Shown here piece by piece: positions 10,501-21,759 of a stretch of DNA of 64,000 nucleotides. Each line of letters opens with the position of its first letter. Position 1 is the stretch's first letter. Position numbers and translations under genes: made by a program. This stretch comes from Pisolithus tinctorius (Eukaryota > Basidiomycota > Agaricomycetes > Boletales > Pisolithaceae): the NCBI GenBank assembly GCA_024663395.1, contig JANFAH010000004.1:2666001-2730000 (forward strand), in the 5' to 3' direction. A model generated the notes under the pieces. The model saw only the letters and a list, made by a program, of their open reading frames with translations, ran no database searches and had not been told where the DNA came from.

Positions 10501-11826
10501 GAAGCGCTGCATGGGCATTGATCCAACTGTCCGAAGTGTATAATTCACCAAACGCTCGCTGAACTTTGCCGGTGACTGGATCATGCCAGATTTGTTCAAA
10601 TGGCCATAGATGGAATGTTTTAGCTTGGATATCATTGAACACTGAACGTATAACCTCAACGAGAGATCGATAATGAAAACCCGGTACCGAGTATTTCTGA
10701 CTGCTCCCCTGATTTGTCTTCGTCCTGGTGGGCACCTCGATATCCATGGAAGAAACCTTCCAGTTGTCCGGAAACACTACCTCGGAGTTCCCAGAACTCT
10801 CACCTGGAGCATGGTCCTCATTGAGGAGTCAAAGATGTCTATTAGATGAAAAACCATGCAAGTCCACAGAATTGAAATCCTCTGCTAATAGCACGGCCTG
10901 GACGAGCCTTGTGACTTTGCCCTCAGACTTATGCCTGCTGCCCGTATTCATCCATTGCATCAGGTGATATATGGTCATGTTCACGAACAGGTAAGGAGGA
11001 GGAGGGAGGTGAGGCCGAGGAACAACATGCACGCCCCTTTGTAAAAGGGGACATACTTTGGCCAGTAGTGTAGATGAGACAAAGGAATCAGGCTCAAAGG
11101 ATGGGCAGTGGAGGTACCGGCGACATATGCCAAAGAAGTCTCTTTCTGATTGAAAACTCCCATGTACGTGGAGTATCACCCTGCGAATAATGCCTGCTCG
11201 ATTTCCCGATGCAAAATCTGGATTTTGCAGAGGTGTAGTAGATGGAGGTGAAGGCGCACGGTTGTGACGATCTTGAATTAGGCTATGGGGAAGTTGGCCC
11301 TCGGCTACAAACAGGAACCATGATATCAAAGTGCATCCATGGACAATTCCTATGGCACTTACCACTGGCAGGTCGTGTGTCAACATGCATATTCGAATCT
11401 TCAGTTTGCATATCATTGCTCTTGTCCTCATCAACACAGGGATGTGGACTTGGAATACGAAGCTGGGTGTGATCTGATACACTGGCAAGGGTAGCAGTGG
11501 TTCCGTGGTCATCGTTCGGTATCACACCAGCCTGGTCCTGAAGTAAAGGTGAGTACTGCAGTGGCGGTTCATGAAGTGGTCGAACGGTCACCACTTACCA
11601 GGTCTTGAAGTCCACTGCTGCGCCCTGTAAATTTCCCGAGCACAGTACTTGACTGCCTCACCGTGTATCGCAGAGCAGCATCTACCCTTTTCACTCTTTC
11701 ATGACGCTTCAAAATGGCAAGACTTGTGGACTTCTGGTACAATGAACAGAGCAGCTGATGTTTTGAGAGTGAGCGTTGATTGTCAAAAGTTCGGCTGCAT
11801 GAAGGTCCACAGAAGAGCATGACCAT
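7553..11826 (-). CDS. Plavaka/CACTA-like transposase, multi-exon, apparently intact
   Basis: About ten exons with introns near 50 nt can be joined without a break. The N-terminus carries a C2H2-like finger (CGPSC, FDNQRSLSKHQLLC, about 11820-11750). Then follow a variable region, a conserved block at 10777-10260 (SVPGFHYRSLVEVI, LERVIAGLMFFSDATHL, KAWPLYLYFGNVSKY), RRVF-type and YSADYPEK text (10250-10010), CPRCLVPK (about 9930), the DLMHECELG motif (about 9600) and GRGTIQKFSSNTSEMKQL. Next come the GDY/TDSYTTQ/GELAHR region (about 8900-8800) and a conserved C-terminal domain ending FYVNM-FADQDMFMRF with a long acidic tail. This is the layout of a very common basidiomycete transposase group related to CACTA/Plavaka elements. 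One exon join uses AAA|GTAAGC to CAAG|GGTTTC; another interruption (about 9310-9365) may be a GC-AG intron. The family call rests on remembered motifs. Confidence 0.72.
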
Positions 11827-12049
11827 GAGAGTATGAAAAGACAGTAATGCTGGATTGTAATGGCCACCGGAATGGCAGCAATCATGGCAGCAAGATATGA
11901 CGGGGTCATTGAGCTGTGTTAGAGGTAACAAAACGATTACTACAACCGGGGTTCTTTCGGTGAGGCTAGGAGCCCTAGCATTAGGTTTCGGTAGGCCGTC
12001 AATGCCCGGCACTGACATTAGTTGGGGGATTTGAGATTTCATACCCGAA

Positions 12050-12903
12050 TCATGTATTGACAGGCACGAGCCTGAAAAAATTCGTTATAACGCAGGCTAA
12101 ATGAGATCAGGACGTTCCAAGCTGAACATACCTCTCCTTTCCATCCTTGAAGCCTCCATAGCCTGCAAGGTGATTTTCTTCATGTTAGATCGTGGTGGTG
12201 CATGAATCTGATAGCAGAATACGTTCTCAAAGAACGACTTGGGACTCTTGATCCCAGGCAGAGAGACATACCGGGTGGGACAAGTGTTGGTGGATCACTG
12301 AAGATAATGGTCACAGTTTATCAACATCTCTAGAGTAAAGATACTCACCGATTTTTGCGTACGCAGGCATGGGTGAAGACCAAACCTGGCACCTACCCGA
12401 ATCCCATGGGCCTGCAAGTCTGCCAGCCATGAACAGTAAGTATACTCAGAGCGACAGCAAACTCCAGCAGGACATAAGAAGCTTGGGATGCGATTCTAGC
12501 TCCTTCGTAATAGGTGTGTCCCCTCGTGTTTCCTCGTAGTTGTATTAGTTAACTGGTTTTGGATAGATTCGGAATGTGAACGCACCCCAACTCCGCCACC
12601 TTGTGGGCAGCCTCCAGCACTTCAGGAGCTGCCACAGCATCGTACAAGTCAAATGATCACCATACCCATCCACATTGTACAGGAACTCATTCGAGCGAGG
12701 TGGGCTGCTGAGATAGCGAAGTGTGAAGCGGAGCAGAAGTTACAAGTGCTACAGATGGTACATGGTAAATGGAGGAAGTATACTTGAGGCAGGTCCTAGC
12801 GATGCAGCTCCCTGTATGCAACAAACAAGAAAAATGAAGTACAACTGGTCGCAAACAATACAAGTAAACCACATAGATGCGCATTGTTTATTACCAGCCC
12901 TAT
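12050..12903. other. Stretch without a recognisable gene
   Basis: Some minus-strand text next to the Plavaka-like gene (11880-12042, ISCCHDCCHSGG) could be an upstream exon or promoter-proximal DNA. The rest holds only short ORFs without domains. Confidence 0.4.
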
Positions 12904-13360
12904 TCAGCATTTTGTCAATGCAACCTGCAGCGGTTTCATATCGAGCTCTTGGTTGGATTCACATATGGTCTTGAGATACCGTTTCGCTTCGTCAAATCTA
13001 TGAGACCACTCCTGTACCTCTGCCTTGCACATGTAAGTGCATGCCTCGTACTGGCGAAGGCGGTGTTCTGCAGCCTGCAGTTGCACGCCAATCGTCGCAA
13101 CGGCTTGTTCTGCCACATTACATATGTGTTTTTGATGAGCAGTGCTGGGGCCTTTCAGGTTGAGCTATTTGATAGATTAAGTTTTATTCCACAGGAAGAG
13201 AACTGCGATGCACCAGGTTTATAATGGCATTGTCAGTAGAGGTCCCTGAGCCATATCTCTCTGGTACAGCTAGTGCACCGTGCCAAGATAAGTTTGGAGT
13301 ATCTGAAGTGGACCGAAGTTCAGGCTTCCTGCCATATTCCGACTGTTGAGTGGAAGTCAT
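12904..13360 (-). CDS. Small unknown two-exon gene
   Basis: A start at 13360 (MTSTQQSEYGRK) opens an exon of about 58 codons that can be joined across an intron of about 49 nt (GTGCATCG ... AAATAG) to a second exon ending at 12904. The second exon has heptad-like, charged text (VQLQAAEHRLRQYEAC, EVQEWSHRFDEAKRYLK), suggesting a short coiled coil. The total is roughly 140 residues. No family is recognised. It lies downstream of TUL1 on the same strand, and could instead be a 3' remnant of something larger. Confidence 0.35.
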
Positions 13361-13725
13361 TGTCGCAAAAGTTGAACAAGAATTGGCGTCGTATGATGGT
13401 TGTAGTAGATAATGAGGATCTAAACTCCGACTTCGGACTTTTCCTTGTTGTGAAACTTTTTCAGTCGTGCGCAAGTCATGATAGATATGGTTTATAGATT
13501 AGATTAAAACTTCCACTAACTGGCTGGAACATTCAATGGCCTACCCCAAATCTGCCACCTCACAGCAAGACTAGTAGCAAGCACCTCGCGCAAAATTTAG
13601 GACACAGGATGCTAGTTCTACATAATCAATAACGGTGACATTGTGCAGTACAAGTTACATACGTGGTAAAGGCTTGCTGGACTATGACAGCGGTACTTGA
13701 GAGGCGCCTCCCCGACATTATGATA

Positions 13726-16589
13726 TTACAAGGGCAGTAGCGGCCTGTGACATTGTGGGCATATATTCTAGGTGATATTTCAGTTTCTGTCGTGTGTGCG
13801 ATGACACGAGACTATGCCTACTTTGAGAGCAAGCCACTGTATCAGATGATGGAAACATCGCGAAGTTAGAAAACAAAATGGAGGACCTTGCACGACATAC
13901 CTTCTCAAGACATTCCGTGTGCTGTAGGATTGTGCTGAGCACTAAGTACCACAACCATCAGTGGAATCGAACTCACAAAAATATGGTGACACAGGGCCAC
14001 ACTATAACCTTTCTTGATGCCTACCTTTTGCAGCAGCCCGCCAGTAACCTGCTGCAATTGTTTTGAGTCCTTGACATGGATTACCTCCATGCAAATGGAG
14101 CAGTCGCCAAGCAGCTGGTCCGGTGCCTCGGGGTCATGCATATTTAACGGCATTGGCGGATGGTAGTCATATATTTGTGCCGTAGTGAACTATATAAAAA
14201 GATGACAAGTCAGCTATGGAGGAAAAAGCAGTGCGTTCGGGAATGAGGACACAAACCCGTTTCGGCAGAAAGAATGCGGGGCCAAGGAATTTCTGTAGGA
14301 GAACCACACCAACTTGGAACAGAACGAACGCAGCGAGGGAGTATACCCATCCTGTAGAGACGGTTAGACCAGGCGCGGCGCTCAGGATGACACTTACGTC
14401 GTGGCTCTACATCCAATACATCCGTTGAATTTGCCAAAAAATCTGTAGCTTTGTTAGATCCAGTAAGGCAAACGAAAAACCGACTGACAGAAAGGGAACC
14501 ACAACCTGCATATTGACATGCCAACGAGGTACTCGGCACTCAACGAACTGCTCCTCCTACACTTGACGGAGCGAACGATTTGTGGTAGGCCAGTAAAGGC
14601 GACACGATTGCGCGGACAACAAATGCGAGACAGATAAGTAATCCAATCCCTTGGTACAGTCAGCCAAAAAAGTAACAAGTAATGGTCAGCCTACGTACAA
14701 ATGCGTGCCTGTGGATCCAAATACAAATTTCGGGCAAAAGCGCCCAGGAAGGAACGGGTTGTGAGCGGAGAGGGTGTTTGAGGACGTTGTGCTGGCTGGG
14801 CAGTTTCAGTGCCTGGTCCATTGTCCTGTGGAGCTTGCTGTGGAGGTCTCGGTGGGGGTATGGTAGTATCGAGTGCAGCTCCTGGGGCCTGGACTTGGTT
14901 GATAAGGGTTGCATGGTGCTATAGAGAGACGTCAAACATGGCAACAGAAGTAGTGTAAAAGATATACCACTTCTATGGAAAAAATTATAGAGGAGGCGGA
15001 AGCTAGGATAATCAATGCGAGCGAGGGCCTTCCATGTGCCAAGATAGCAAAAGTGATGTGTGCAGCGAGAGAAACCGCGTTGACGATGGCCTGGGTGTAG
15101 AAAGTCGTTGAAGAGCAGCAGGACTATGTGTACAGTCAATGTGGTGACATGATAGAGTGAGCATTATGAGGGAAATGACTCCTGAAATGCTCCCATCTGT
15201 ACCATTGCCAATGAGAACGAATCTCCTTGTATGGAATAAGGCAACCTACAGTTAATGACTCTTCGGAGAAATGACTGAGTTCTATGAGAGGGTTGAATGA
15301 TTAACGAGTAACAAACAAGAAGCATCTCCGCTAACCTTAGTCCCTCAGTGTGATAGAACCGATAGAGCATGCCACATTCTCTACTCAGCAAGACACCGTT
15401 GACGCGAAGGAGGAAAACATTCGGTGTCCATTTTCCCGTTGGCGATTGTAGCTCGCTTTCAACGTCAATCATAAGTTCTTCAGAGATCAGGGACGGTTCA
15501 ATCTGAGCATATACTAAGAATCCGCAATCACTCTGAACTCCACTGTTGGCTATCACATCATGAACAGAGTCCAAGGACAAGATGCTCCACACCGACCTTC
15601 CAAAGACTCTTGGTCAACGACCCCATTATCTATCATGGTCTTGATTTTGTCTATCTGTGATTGAAGTTCATTTCGCACGACACGAGTAGTTTCATTCTGT
15701 GACTCCTCTGGTACGATTGCTGGGAGGTACCTGATGTCAATATGACATCTGAAAGCCTATAAGCCAATGGAAGTGCCAATATGACGATGAAAGACTAATT
15801 ACCCGGGAGGTTCAGCAAAGCCATATACCGAACCATTGGCTATGAAATGGACACCCTCAAAATCAAGCCTCATCTCATTACCGCTTGTCACATCGACAAA
15901 ATCGATTCTTCCCTAGATAGTGCATCCTCAGACAGATGGACCAGAGATAGCATGGTGGAATTATCGCACATGAGCCATTGCCAGCTTGTCTGACACACCT
16001 TCTACAACTGCACGGTCGATGACACTCCATGCCATTTTTCGTGTTGCTTTCCAATCCTGCGTGCCCAAGGAGTTTAAAATCTCTGTCATGTTCATGTTTG
16101 CCATATAGGATTTGGCATGCGACAACCAAGGAGCCTGGGTGTCATCCAAGCTCGGAAGCGTGACGTTGTGAAAGTCAATCTCCCCGCGGATAAACTGAGT
16201 TATATTTTGGAAAGTATGAAGCACTAGATGGGTCCAAACGAGACCCGAGTGTCATGTATGACTCAACGAGAGGCCGAAGTGAGGGATTTCGATCGGGCTG
16301 ATTGTGCCAAGGTTTGAACGTTAACCTCGACTCGACGACTAAGGTGCGCACGTACCATGGAAAAGTTGGTATCGGATCCGTTCATCCAGCTCGTGAAATT
16401 GGATAGCTGGTAAGTAAGAAAGTGTAACGCATCGTAGTGATGATTCCGAGCCAAGAACTCGTCTCCGCTATGATTCGTGAGCAAGAAAAGCATAAAGATA
16501 ATAAGAACAAAGGATGGAATGGAGCTCCTCTGCTGCAGCTGCGGCCTCATCGCAGTCTGCACATTCTCGGCTTCATCGTCACAGTCCAT
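13726..16589 (-). CDS. TUL1: Golgi/endosomal DSC E3 ubiquitin ligase subunit (Tul1/Dsc1 type)
   Basis: A many-exon gene. The N-terminus has a signal-anchor (SFVLIIFMLFLL) and a luminal region (YDALHFLTYQLSNFTSWM). The typical luminal block follows (MRLDFEGVHFIANGSVYGF, then CGFLVYAQIEPS and NVFLLRVNGVLLSREC). Several membrane segments follow (for example ITFAILAHGRPSLALII, GLLICLAFVVRAIVSPLLA and SLAAFVLFQVGVVLLQKF). The C-terminus is a RING-H2: DCSICMEVI, GYSVALCHHIFHTECLEKW, then NICPQCHRPLLPL and stop at 13726-13728. The last two joins (HTECLEK to WLALK, and WLALK to NICPQC) are clear GT-AG introns. In yeasts this ligase works in the Golgi/endosome for membrane-protein quality control and, in fission yeast, SREBP cleavage. 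The start chosen is ATG 16589 (MDCDDEAENV); an in-frame ATG at 16616 is the alternative. Confidence 0.88.
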
Positions 16590-16809
16590 GGCATGAAAGC
16601 GATTGAAGCTCAGCACTGCGTCGCTCGCTGAGCAGGTGGGTGTGCCAGGGCAGCACGTGACTTCCCTTCAAGGCAATCTATGCGGTCGCGAAGTTGAGGT
16701 CGACCACAAATCATGGCGAAAGGAACACAAGACACAAAAAGATGGACACATTTTCTCTCTGTGTTGCAACTGGCGATACACAGAGCAGCACACAAGTGGG
16801 CGTAAGTCA

Positions 16810-17400
16810 TGACCAATCTTCTCTGTCTGTCTGTCTAACTGCGGGAAGATATGAAGATTTCCAGGAGTGCTTCGCGCTGTGGTGCAAAGGAGAACCACAT
16901 GGGGCGGAGGGAATATTTAACACCATATCACGGCACATGGAAGACCAAGTGCATGTCAGTACGTCGAGCATTTCTATTTTGAGAGACTTAAATTGTGCTC
17001 CAGGCAAGCTGTGAATGGTTGTTCAAGGATTACAGCATCAGAGAGAACATCAACACGCTACACGCAGTAGTCACAGAGGCACGAGCCGGAAAACAACGTG
17101 CAGAAGTCGACAGGAAGGATTTATGGAAAGAGGATTTGGATCCTCTGGGTGCAGTACGTGCCCGTACGGTCCCGGTATTGCAGGCAGAAAGAGAAAGATT
17201 GAAAGAGACACTGCACCAGGCAAGCATCGAGGCTATGTCCCGTGACTCTTCTGTCTGATGCTAAGTGGCAGCTCGAGGAAGAGAACATTGTCCTATATGA
17301 GGAGACTGAAGAATGCACAGAGCGATTGCGAAGCTAAGGAACGAATACAAGAACTATTGAAGCATGCGGACGAGGTACTTCGATCTTGCCATCCATATAT
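16810..17400 (+). pseudogene. Broken coiled-coil gene of unknown function
   Basis: Exon-like text (YEDFQECFALWCKGEP, about 16850-16955) can be spliced through GTCAGTACG ... GCTCCAG to an exon at about 17004 onward (ASCEWLFKDYSIRENINTLH, then LQAERERLKETLHQASIEAM), which looks like a charged coiled coil. After 17255 the frame ends, but coiled-coil-like text continues first in the +1 frame (DAKWQLEEENIVLYEETEEC) and then in the +2 frame (CEAKERIQELLKHADE). Both shifts lack intron signals, so this is probably a decayed gene. It is divergent from TUL1. Confidence 0.35.
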
Positions 17401-18034
17401 TTCATACTGAGCCGTCTTTCAGGTTTACTCCAGATGGAATAACATTCCCCATGATGAGGTAGGGTTATGGAGTCTGCAGGTGGCAGAGAACTCAGCGACT
17501 AATCGACCTCCCTAGTGGTATAATTGAAGTATCTCTATTGCCAAGCTTGCAACTCACTTGCGTCTATCAACGATAGAAATGCACAGCGGCAGGAGGCAAG
17601 TTTCATAGTAGCACTCCCATAGCGTGTAGTCTACGGCACACTCTCTACCAATAGCATCCATTGTCCGTTGTGTAAAGTTAGTGTCCTAGTCCGATGAGTA
17701 CTAATGGCATTGTAAGTACTCTACGCTAAAGTCCGTAGCAAGGCCCGAAAAGGAAGGAGTTTCAGTGGTGAGTTGGTTCCCACGCAATTATGACCCCGGT
17801 AGAGACCTTGCAAGCAAGGTAATACCATACTTGTTCTGGAGTCAAGAAATGCATGGAACCAACTGAATTACTACTACTTATACCAACAACAGATTCATTG
17901 AGAAAACCCACATGAATTGCCCCGCTCGATGTCCCAAAGGTGATCGAATCTCCATCTATAGCGAGAGCAGAGATGGACGACTGAGGAATTGGGGTCGATG
18001 CGAGTCAGTTCTTTTTCATCGGGTCTCCGGATGC
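17401..18034. other. Intergenic DNA containing an uninterrupted copy of the Helitron target
   Basis: No gene is called with confidence. A minus-strand frame at about 18010-17830 reads naturally (SISALAIDGDSITFGTSSG) and may be a WD40-like fragment or an extra exon. The 17590-17833 part, read on the minus strand, matches sequences at 37309-37381 and about 47978-48150 in one continuous piece. Confidence 0.5.
17590..17833 (-). repeat. Uninterrupted copy of the sequence that flanks the Helitron insertion
   Basis: Read on the minus strand, the first about 72 nt (from ATTACCTTGCTTGCAAGG) differ from 37309-37381 at six positions only. About ten bases later the sequence switches to similarity with 47978-48150 (TAGAGTACTTA, GCTATT, TAGACTACACGCT). 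It therefore looks like an empty or paralogous form of the site that holds 10.6 kb of extra DNA near 37.4-48.0 kb. Confidence 0.7.
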
Positions 18035-19623
18035 CTAGCTAACCCGGTGAAGAACTTCGGATTGCCGCATTCGGTCAGATGAGCTCGCTGCCCTCTCTGC
18101 GCTAACAACACCGTTACGGTTATCCCCGCTCGCCTGGCATTCGGATTGTAATGGCCGGGGAAGGGTCAGGGGACTCTCCTCAAGGGAAATAGGAATGAAT
18201 GAGCAATGTGGACAATGGTAGTCCCGCTGATTTTCATGAGTAGAGGGTAAGAGGACAGGCAGGGAGCACTCGGATGGAGTGGCTATCTGCGTATCTGGGA
18301 TAGTAACATCGGTGCATGAGGATCTCCAGCTGCCAAATGAAACCCGCAAATTCGATCGCGAAGATAACGGTGAGGACATCGACGTCAGTGACTCAGACGA
18401 TGGGGGGGGAGGGTATGGGTGCTGAGTCACGGACGACAGACTGCGAAGATTTGCAACACATCTGCAAGGTATGCCGGCAGCTTGTGCCTTCCATCGGTCG
18501 CCTTTCCACTCCACAGGTTGCAATAGATTGTCCAGCAACTGGGTACGCACTGATGGTCTGCATCGATGTTGTGTGTTATTGGATAACGAGTCCAGTCCAA
18601 CGGTACACCAAGCATCCTCGACTTGCTCAGATGCATCCGGAGGGAAGAGCCTGCCCTTCATACACTTGACGACCTCCTTGAAACACACCGTGGGTCTCGG
18701 CGAATCGGTGGTGGCCTGTTTACCTGCCGTTCTAGGAGATCGAATGACTTGCTGGGTGGAGGTTGGGCTGGAGGGGTTGGTGGGTACCATGAAGCTGTAT
18801 TGAAATGGGGTTTCTTCTCGTGTAGGGTTCGAGTAAGAATATCTCTCGGCACGAGCCTGAAACACCGAACTGTCAATGAAAATTCAGAGTAGATCATCCA
18901 AACTCGCACCCTTGAGTAACGTTGTTGTCTCTGCGCAGTGTGTCTCCACTCGTTCTCTGTTTGCATTGGGTCCCCTCCATGGGTCTCCTATCTGCTTCCT
19001 CAAGGGCGAGGGGACCAGAAGGAACAAAGTAAACATCGAAGTCCTCGTCGATCCTAGGGTCGTCGTCAGAGCCTGTGACTTCGATGCCTTTGAGTTTGAG
19101 GAGAAGTGTCTTGGCGAGTCGTATGTCATCCAACGTGTAAGCTACCTGAACCTGGTTCTCGAGTTTGGTGGGCGGCGATAGTGTCGAATCATAAAGGTCG
19201 GAGGAAAGGGAAGCTGAGGAAGACGAGTCAGATGAGTGGGCAGCCAAACTATCCGGCATGGGAGACAGTGACCGTTCGAATACAATCGAGGGGGAAGAGG
19301 GGACGGGAATGGTGATGGATGACTCAATGGCAGTGGGATGAGCTAGCGCACACGCGTCACCTGCAGCACTCGAGGATGGAACCGATTCCGATTGAAAAAG
19401 GAGACTGTTGGCGATTGCGTCCGGTAGGGAGGAGGGTTGCAGCTGCTGCTGTTGGTGTTGCTCAAGTAGATGAGCTCTCCTTTCTTCGGAAACCACTCAC
19501 CAATGCAATGAACATGATCAGGAGAAGTGAACTGTTGTTGTTGAGTAGCACAAGCCTGCCAAAAAGTGAGAGGAACGGTGTGAAAACGAGCGAGATACTT
19601 ACATTTGTGTCACAGCCACTCAT
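18035..19623 (-). CDS. Unknown four-exon gene, Ser/Pro-rich
   Basis: Start ATG at 19623 (MSGCDTN), intron to 19555, exon 2 19555-19501 (ACATQQQQFTSPDHVHCI), an intron of about 55 nt ending in a CAG repeat near 19445, then exon 3 to about 18900 and exon 4 ending at 18035. Exon 3 has the only well-ordered block, YTLDDIRLAKTLLLKLKGIE followed by a run of Asp and DEDFDVYFVPSGPL. The rest is low-complexity Ser/Pro. The block looks conserved, but I cannot name the family. Exon 4 carries a CPHC pair with no matching ligands seen. Confidence 0.55.
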
Positions 19624-19781
19624 TCCTTATCAGGTCTTTGGTGATGACACAGTTAGATGTCAGATCTTATCCTCAGCTTGCATCACAGATTTACAGGGTT
19701 GCATCAGACACAAAATCTAGTGTAAGTGATGGTCATCTCACTACTGATTAGCCTCTCAGTGACCTAGGAAGTATATACACC

Positions 19782-21755
19782 ATGGAACAACAACAATACA
19801 ACAGTGGTGGGGAATCACTGATCACTGATCAGTCTTTACAGAGTGATCAGGGTACAGTGGACCAGGGGCAAGTGTACTATGGTGGGTTCCTTCATTCATT
19901 TGGCTAACTTGGCTAATCCTCCATGGCTAGGCCAACAGGATATGAATGCTGGGTTCATATCTGGAGAACAGCATTTCCATGAGTCTGGTAAGCAAGATCT
20001 ATTCATTCATCTAGATGATTTGACTGATTCTCCACTACCAGGGCAATATCAAGGCAACAGTGGGGATCTACTATATTCCTCTGAGTCTGGTAAGCAGGAT
20101 TTTTTCATTCATTTGATTGATTTGGTTGATTGTCCCCTATCAGGGCAATATCAAGACAACAGTGGGGGTCTACCATATTCTTCTGGGTTTGGTAAGCAAT
20201 ATTTTTTTATTCATTTGATTGATTTGGCTGATTGTCCCCTACCAGGGCAATATCAAGACAACAGTGGGGGTCTACCATATTCTTCTGGGTTTAGTAAGCA
20301 ATATTTTTTTGTTCATTTGATTGATTTGGTTGATTGTCCCCTACCAGGGCAATATCAAGACAACAGTGGGGGTCTACTATATCCCTCTGAATCTGGTAAG
20401 CATTTTTTTTTCCATTCATACAGAAGTTTAATTGATTTGGTCCTACCAGGGAAAAATCAGGAAAACAGTGGGGGGTTACTATATTACTCTGAGTCTGGTA
20501 AGTGAGATTTTTTCATTTAGAAGTTTAGTTTGGTTGATTCTCCCCTACCAGGACAATATCAGGACAATGGGGGTCTACCATATTACTCTGAGTCTGGTAA
20601 GTAATATTTTTCATTCATTTAGAAGTTTAATTGACTTGGTTGATTCTCCCCTGCCAGGCCCATACCAAACTCAACCCAGTTCTGGAGGAGGTATCTATCA
20701 TCATGATTGTAAGTCCATCACTTTCATGTACTTTTGGGTAATTCAGCTAATCTCATTGAATAGCCCAATTCCAAGGGCCTGGTGTCCCTAGTTCAGGGGG
20801 TATGTGAAAGTGTCCCCTTCATTTGCATTTTGACTGAGGCTCACCATTGGTACATTTATAGAGTCTGGTCTTCAAAGGATCATGTCTATGACTCTTCCCC
20901 CAACCCTTGAAGATGTCTCTCACTGGTTGTCAACTGAGGGCCATGACAACCAGTACATCATGGATGGTCAGTCCAACCATCCAGAGAATATTTCAGGGGA
21001 GTATCCACAGGGTTTTTACCCTCCATTTCACATGGTCCCTGGTGATTCAGGCACTCAGCATACTGGTAAGTCAAGAACCATCAGATTCTATACAAAGTAA
21101 ATGTTGACCAGCTATTGCAGGAGAGAGCACAGAGGAGACAGGAGGGTGGAAAAAGAATGAGGGGGAAGCAGGGTGGACTTTTCACCCTCCTCCCCCAGGT
21201 TCATGTAAGTCAACTTCAGTTATACCTATAATTGTCAACTCAACTGAAATTCCTTTTCAGATGTGGATCATGTCACCTTGAAAAGTAAGTCAATCTCACA
21301 GTGAAATCAATATATTTTCATGACCATTGGATTTAGATATTTATGTGCCAGTCCCATATGAAGGTGAATACATACCCCCACAGGGTGTGATAGATGACCA
21401 GACATGGGCACAACTCACTGGGGCCCCACATTGGAAAAGTAAGTATAAGTTGTTTCTTGAACTTTTTCCTAACTATTTGCAGTTTTCATGGGAGATAGAC
21501 TGGTTGCTGGCACAACTCCCTTAATTTCCTTTGCCCAGCCAGCTGAGGCAAGGGATCACCCCCATTCTAGGTGTAATTTGAATTGGCCAAATTCAGAGAA
21601 GTTTGGAAGTGCAAAGCGGCATGCTGAGCAGCAGTTTTCCAGTCAACTGTTACTGGCAGGGATTGACATCCCAAAAGGTGAACAAACAGCCATGGCCCAT
21701 GCTGTTTTAGAAAGGACAGTCCAAATTTACCAGCTTCCAAGAGGACTCACTTGTA
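19782..21755 (+). CDS. Gene with tandem mini-exon array (Gln/Asn/Gly/Ser/Tyr-rich repeats)
   Basis: Predicted exons: 19782-19881 (ATG start), 19931-19987, 20042-20089, 20144-20191, 20246-20293, 20348-20395, 20450-20497, 20552-20596, 20658-20708, followed by further exons to about 21755. Exons 3-7 are exactly 48 nt and encode G-QYQDNSGGLPYSSES-type 16-residue repeats. The six introns from 19988 to 20551 are each exactly 54 nt. All are phase 1, with GTAAG donors and CCTACCAG-like acceptors. Downstream exons encode a more ordinary domain (RLVAGTTPLISFAQPAEARD, QLLLAGIDIPKGEQTAM, LERTVQIYQLPRGLT) that resembles an expanded agaricomycete family, perhaps DUF6532-like; this is uncertain. Exon 5 ends in A instead of G. 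Past 21755 the reading becomes broken, so the gene may be decayed at its 3' end. Confidence 0.55.
20042..20551 (+). repeat. Five tandem 102-bp exon-intron units
   Basis: Five consecutive units of 48 nt (exon-like) plus 54 nt (intron-like) have borders at 20042, 20144, 20246, 20348 and 20450. Each starts GG(C/A)AA after CAG and contains CAACAGTGGGG-like text. The intron-like half contains a T-rich tract and TTGATT(T)GG motifs. A diverged sixth exon copy follows at 20552-20596, with a 61-nt intron behind it. Confidence 0.85.
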
Positions 21756-21759
21756 AGTT

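Noticed and set aside
17830..18010. WD40 repeat exon
   Set aside because: The minus-strand frame reads well (SISALAIDGDSITFGTSSG), but only one possible blade-like stretch is present and no exons could be joined to it.
19843..20505. A single 220-codon ORF with 34-residue repeats
   Set aside because: The frame is open only because the introns are 54 nt and stop-free at first. Later units have stops and a different length in the intron part, while the exon part stays in frame and the splice motifs are conserved.
20042..20708. CRISPR-like regular repeat spacing
   Set aside because: Units are exon-intron repeats with splice signals and similar sequence throughout, in a eukaryotic genome; there are no unique spacers and no cas genes.
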